Source of the DNA: CAYJAY01 sp964368445
GTDB taxonomy: Bacteria; Bacillota; Clostridia; Oscillospirales; Ruminococcaceae
Assembly: GCA_964368445.1 (NCBI GenBank)
Contig: CAYJAY010000001.1
Span: 62,001 to 126,000 of the forward strand
Length of the DNA: 64,000 nt
Direction of reading: 5' to 3'
The notes under the pieces are model-generated. The model made no database searches and had not been told where the DNA came from. It saw only the letters and a list, made by a program, of their open reading frames with translations. Within the stretch, counting starts at the first letter, position 1. Each line of letters begins with the position of its first letter. This document shows, piece after piece, positions 60,206 to 64,000 of the stretch. Position numbers and translations under genes: made by a program.

Positions 60206-61432
60206 ATGGATAAATCTAAAATCAAAAAAGTTGTGCTTGCATATTCGGGAGGACTTGATACTTCGATTATAATACCTTGGTTAAAAGAGAACTACAACAA
60301 CCCCGAGATAATTGCGGTTAGCGGAAATGTTGGACAAGCTGACGAGCTTGAAGGGCTTGAAGAAAAGGCAATTAAAACGGGCGCTTCAAAGCTTTATATT
60401 GAAGATCTTACAAAAGAATTCCTCGATGAATATGTTTTCCCTTGCGTTCAAGCCGGCGCGTTGTATGAAGACTATATGTTAGGCACGGCTTTTGCTCGCC
60501 CACCGATAGCAAAAAGGGTGGCAGAGATTGCGCTTCGTGAAAACGCAGACGCCGTGTGTCACGGTTGCACAGGAAAAGGAAACGACCAGGTGCGTTTCGA
60601 GATGGGTGTCAAAGCCTTTGCGCCCGACATGCATATAATTGCCCCGTGGAGAGAATGGGACATTAAATCGCGTAACGAAGAGATAGACTACGCCGAAAAA
60701 CATAACGTTCCGCTTAAGATAAGCCGCGAAACAAACTACAGCAAAGACAAAAACATCTGGCATCTTTCGCACGAAGGCTTAGACCTTGAGAACCCCGAAA
60801 ACGAACCACTCTATAACAAACAAGGGTTCCTTGAAATGGGGGTTTCCCCCGAGATGGCGCCCGACAAGCCGACCTATGTCAAGATACATTTTGAACAGGG
60901 CATACCGACAGCGGTCGACGGCAAAGAGATGGACAGCGTCGGGATAGTTACAACGCTTAACAAACTTGGCGGACAAAACGGAATAGGCCTTCTCGACATC
61001 GTTGAAAACAGGCTTATCGGAATGAAATGCCGCGGAGTGTACGAAACACCGGGCGGAGCAATTCTCTACAAAGCCCACAGCGTTCTCGAAAGCATCTGCC
61101 TTGACAAAGACACGTCACACTATAAGGCGCTTGTTGCGCAAAAACTTGCGGAACTCGTGTATAACGCACAGTGGTTCACGCCGTTAACCGAGGCTATCTT
61201 GTCGTTTGTCAAGACGACGCAAAAGACGGTTACGGGGGATGTCACGCTTAAACTTTATAAAGGCAACATGATAAACGCCGGGGTTTCTTCCCCCTATTCG
61301 CTATATGATTTCGAGGTTGTTACGTTTGATGAGGACGAGGTATACGACCAAAGCGAAGCGACAGGATTTGTAAACTTATACACACTTCCGACCAAAGTTT
61401 ATGCAAAGATGAAAGAGAAAAACAAACTTTAA
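60206..61432 (+). CDS. argG: Argininosuccinate synthase
   Basis: 408-aa enzyme joining citrulline and aspartate with ATP. Conserved: VVLAYSGGLDTSIIIPWLKE (ATP loop), HGCTGKGNDQVRFE, APWREWDIKSR and GRPPGILY-like motifs; YGMLYETPGG-type RGVYETPGGAIL. GGAGG upstream. First of an argG-argH-argC set. Confidence 0.98.
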   Translation: MDKSKIKKVVLAYSGGLDTSIIIPWLKENYNNPEIIAVSGNVGQADELEGLEEKAIKTGASKLYIEDLTKEFLDEYVFPCVQAGALYEDYMLGTAFARPPIAKRVAEIALRENADAVCHGCTGKGNDQVRFEMGVKAFAPDMHIIAPWREWDIKSRNEEIDYAEKHNVPLKISRETNYSKDKNIWHLSHEGLDLENPENEPLYNKQGFLEMGVSPEMAPDKPTYVKIHFEQGIPTAVDGKEMDSVGIVTTLNKLGGQNGIGLLDIVENRLIGMKCRGVYETPGGAILYKAHSVLESICLDKDTSHYKALVAQKLAELVYNAQWFTPLTEAILSFVKTTQKTVTGDVTLKLYKGNMINAGVSSPYSLYDFEVVTFDEDEVYDQSEATGFVNLYTLPTKVYAKMKEKNKL

Positions 61433-61434
61433 TA

Positions 61435-61622
61435 AATGAGGAATTAGGAATGAAGGAGCCGTCTACGGCGGGATTTGAATATTTAGGGTTTTGAGTTTCT
61501 TCTGTGTTAAAAAGGACATAAAATCCCTAATGTTATATTATTAAATTTTCGCCCGAAGGGCGCACCAACATTCCTAATTCCTAATTCCTAATTCCTCATT
61601 CCTAATTCCTCATTCCTAATTA
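61435..61622. repeat. Element with ATTCCTA tandem repeats between argG and argH
   Basis: Left end AATGAGGAATTAGGAATGA, right end a run of ATTCCTA/ATTCCTC units (about 61570-61620), inverted relative to each other, with a GCCCGAAGGGCG hairpin inside. No gene in it. Confidence 0.65.
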
Positions 61623-61636
61623 AAAAAGAGGTATAT

Positions 61637-63010
61637 ATGTCCAAAATGTGGGCCGGGCGTTCGCTCGGCGATATAGATAAACTTGCGGACGATTTTAATT
61701 CGTCTATACATTTCGACAAAAGACTTTATAAACAAGATATTACCGGCTCGATTGCCCACGCCGCGATGCTTGCCGAAAAAGCGATTATCTCGAAAGAGGA
61801 CAGCAAAGAGATTATAAGCGGACTTTGTGACATTCTCGACGACATAGAAAACGGAAAACTAGAGTTCGATTTAACGGCAGAGGATATCCACATGTTTGTC
61901 GAAGCGGAACTTACCAAACGCATTGGCGACGTCGGAAAAAGGTTGCATACGGCGCGAAGCCGAAACGACCAAGTGGCGGTTGATCTGCGGCTTTATTTAA
62001 GGGAGCAATCTGAGTTGCTCACAGACCAATTGAAACAACTGCTGGCCGCCATACACGACCAAGCAACAAAACATAAAACCACCATCATGCCGGGTTATAC
62101 CCACCTTCAACGCGCCCAGCCGATAACGTTTGCGCATCATCTTTTGGCGTATGCAATGATGTTTATGCGCGACATCGGAAGAATAGAGGACGCGGTTAAA
62201 AGAATGAACCTTTCTCCGCTTGGTTGTTGCGCGCTTGCCGGAACGACATATGAAACCGACCGCGAGATGACCGCAAAAGCACTGGGCTTCGACGGCGTCA
62301 TGCTCAACAGCCTAGACGGCGTTTCAGACAGGGATTTTTGTGTCGAACTCGTCGGCGCATATGCCGTTGTTATGATGCATCTTTCGAGGTTTTCGGAAGA
62401 GATTATATTGTGGTCGTCGTGGGAGTTTAAGTTTATCGAACTATCAGATAGCTACACAACCGGTTCAAGCATAATGCCCCAAAAGAAAAACCCCGACATG
62501 GCGGAACTTGTCCGCGGAAAAACGGGGAGGGTATACGGCGATTTGATGGCGCTTTTAACCACATTAAAAGGTCTGCCGCTTGCGTACAACAAAGACATGC
62601 AAGAGGACAAAGAGGCGGTTTTCGACGCCCTCGACACCGTTCAAAAATGTGTTGAGATCTTTGTCCCGATGATTAAAACGATGACAGCGTTGCCCGAAAA
62701 TATGTACAAAGCCGCCGGAAAAGGCTTTATTAACGCGACAGATGTTGCGGATTATCTTGTTAAAAAAGGCGTTGCGTTCAGAACGTCTTACAAGATTGTG
62801 GGCGAACTTGTCGCACACTGTATTTCAAACAACGTTGTGCTTGAAAAACTGCCGCTAGAAAAATACAAAGAGTATAATGAATTGTTTGATAACGATTTGT
62901 ATAACGAGATTTCGCTCGAGACATGTGTTCAAAAGAGAATTTCTTCGGGCGGAACGTCGATTAAATCTATTGAAAAGCAACTTGCGGTTTTGGCGGAGTT
63001 TATAGCGTGA
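61637..63010 (+). CDS. argH: Argininosuccinate lyase
   Basis: 457-aa fumarase-superfamily enzyme. WAGRSLGDIDKLADDFNSSI start, HTARSRNDQVAVDLRLYLR, PGYTHLQRAQPITFAHHLLAY (catalytic His) and the signature GSSIMPQKKNPD (276-287). AAAGAGGTATAT before ATG. Releases arginine and fumarate. Confidence 0.98.
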   Translation: MSKMWAGRSLGDIDKLADDFNSSIHFDKRLYKQDITGSIAHAAMLAEKAIISKEDSKEIISGLCDILDDIENGKLEFDLTAEDIHMFVEAELTKRIGDVGKRLHTARSRNDQVAVDLRLYLREQSELLTDQLKQLLAAIHDQATKHKTTIMPGYTHLQRAQPITFAHHLLAYAMMFMRDIGRIEDAVKRMNLSPLGCCALAGTTYETDREMTAKALGFDGVMLNSLDGVSDRDFCVELVGAYAVVMMHLSRFSEEIILWSSWEFKFIELSDSYTTGSSIMPQKKNPDMAELVRGKTGRVYGDLMALLTTLKGLPLAYNKDMQEDKEAVFDALDTVQKCVEIFVPMIKTMTALPENMYKAAGKGFINATDVADYLVKKGVAFRTSYKIVGELVAHCISNNVVLEKLPLEKYKEYNELFDNDLYNEISLETCVQKRISSGGTSIKSIEKQLAVLAEFIA

Positions 63011-63065
63011 AACTAGTAACATTAGCGATTAACACCCTGCATTATAGATAAAAAAGGGATTTACC

Positions 63066-63998
63066 ATGAAAAAAGTATTTATAGACGGAAGATCGGGAAC
63101 AACAGGTCTTCGTATATTTGAACGTCTCGAAGCTAGAGACGACATACAGCTTGTCACGCTTTCGGACGAGTTGCGCCGAGACATCAGCGCGCGCAAGCAA
63201 GCGATAAACACAGCCGACATTGTTTTTTTGTGTCTTCCGGACGACGCCGCGAGGGAGTCTGTCGCGCTTTGCGAAAACAAAGACACCGTGATAATCGACA
63301 CCTCGACGGCGCACAGAATTTCGCCCGACTGGGCATATGCCCTGCCCGAACTTTCGGCGGAACACCGGCAAAAACTTTCGGTTTCAAAGAGAATTGCGGT
63401 TCCTGGCTGTCACGCAAGCGGATTTATAGCTCTTACTTATCCTCTTGTTGCAAACGGAGTTTTGCCAAAACAAGCTTTGCTTAACTGTACCTCGATAACC
63501 GGCTACAGCGGAGGCGGAAAGCCAATGATAGCCGATTATCAAAACGAGCATAAAGACGAGGCTTTATGTTCCCCAAGGCTTTATGGCATTTCACAACAAC
63601 ATAAACATCTCCCCGAGATGAAACTAATAAGCGGCCTTGTAAATGACCCTGTGTTTTGTCCGATAGTCGCGCCGTACTACAGCGGAATGCTTGTGACGAT
63701 TGGGCTTTTTTCCGACATGTTAACGCATAATAGCACAAAACAAGAGTTAATTAATATATACAAAACGCACTACAAATTCGATATTATACGATATGTTGAT
63801 GTGATTGACGAGGGTGGCTTTGTCGCTTCAAACTCGCTTTCGGGAAAAGACGGAATGGAGATAGCGGTTTTTGGAAACGACGAAAGAACAGTTTTAGCGG
63901 CGCGGTTTGACAACCTTGGAAAGGGAGCTTCGGGCTCGGCTGTCCAAGCGTTGAACATAGCGCTTGGAGTTAGAGAAGATAAAGGACTTGTTGTTTAA
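63066..63998 (+). CDS. argC: N-acetyl-gamma-glutamyl-phosphate reductase (short, type 2 form)
   Basis: 310-aa NADPH-dependent reductase: FIDGRSGTTGLRIFERL nucleotide loop, FLCLPDDAARE, DTSTAHR, active Cys 115 in VPGCHASGFIAL, and YSGGGKPMI. It matches the shorter ArgC class (about 310 aa) rather than the 345-aa form. The stop codon lies two bases before the end of the window; argJ/B/D would be expected next. Confidence 0.93.
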   Translation: MKKVFIDGRSGTTGLRIFERLEARDDIQLVTLSDELRRDISARKQAINTADIVFLCLPDDAARESVALCENKDTVIIDTSTAHRISPDWAYALPELSAEHRQKLSVSKRIAVPGCHASGFIALTYPLVANGVLPKQALLNCTSITGYSGGGKPMIADYQNEHKDEALCSPRLYGISQQHKHLPEMKLISGLVNDPVFCPIVAPYYSGMLVTIGLFSDMLTHNSTKQELINIYKTHYKFDIIRYVDVIDEGGFVASNSLSGKDGMEIAVFGNDERTVLAARFDNLGKGASGSAVQALNIALGVREDKGLVV

Positions 63999-64000
63999 AT

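Noticed and set aside
1..64000. Search for tRNA, rRNA or a replication origin
   Set aside because: No cloverleaf with conserved TTCGA-type arm, no rRNA block and no DnaA-box cluster were recognised by eye; a covariance-model scan was not possible.

Overview
The window looks like a low-GC, Gram-positive chromosome, most likely an anaerobic, fermentative member of the Clostridia. The evidence is GGAGG-type ribosome binding sites, sigma-A promoters, an hrcA-grpE-dnaK-dnaJ operon under a CIRCE element, an L10 ribosomal leader, BlaI/BlaR1-type regulation and a complete PTS. I see no tRNA, rRNA, CRISPR array, prophage or intact insertion sequence; one transposase fragment remains near 4.1 kb.

Left part (0-16 kb). 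A ketodeoxygluconate module (KDG kinase, KDPG aldolase, RraA-like protein) runs leftward off the edge, with a 2-hydroxyacid dehydrogenase transcribed away from it. A leftward unit of two half-ABC exporters, a membrane protein and two SAM methyltransferases (9.9 to 4.3 kb) faces a DUF2325 gene. Both promoters carry the same perfect inverted repeat GTTAG-N6-CTAAC (three copies in about 500 bp), so they probably share a regulator. A rightward, overlapping operon follows: a CydDC-like ABC pair, a YgbA/NO-type cysteine protein, a YbaN-type membrane protein and a protein whose first 61 residues hold 22 His and 8 Cys. The theme is probably metal, heme or nitrosative-stress handling.

Middle (16-42 kb). 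An MBOAT/DHHW pair for O-acetylation of an envelope glycan is convergent with the rpmG-secE-nusG-rplKA-[L10 leader]-rplJL block. That block ends in a terminator and is not followed by rpoBC. Next come a histidine-kinase-like protein without an evident phospho-acceptor His, a Crh-like HPr homologue, typA, a PfkB kinase, a DUF2442/DUF4160 pair, a phosphodiesterase and rsmI. A BlaI/BlaR1-like pair follows, with a very large non-PBP sensor region and a nearby lipoprotein, and then an amino-sugar operon (nagA, CBM9-like protein, nagB). A sulfur module comes next: tusA, a LysR regulator, a YeeE/TsuA-type transporter split into two genes around a second tusA, and a thioredoxin-reductase-like flavoprotein with a thioredoxin-like tail.

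Right part (42-64 kb). A self-contained hexitol PTS operon encodes EIICB, HPr, MtlR-type activator, EIIA, a 1-phosphofructokinase-type kinase, an L-sorbose-1-phosphate-reductase-like dehydrogenase and Enzyme I. It lacks a recognisable MtlD. The gene set suggests hexitol breakdown through a ketose 1-phosphate, for example mannitol-1-P to fructose-1-P to fructose-1,6-bisphosphate, which is the most interesting hypothesis here. The hrcA-grpE-dnaK-dnaJ operon, four membrane-protein genes and argG-argH-argC complete the window. Several intergenic regions hold short repeat families: elements with GTAGGGGCGG inverted ends, AATTCGT- or AATTCCT-type tandem arrays, and a GTTAATCAACGC element in three copies.
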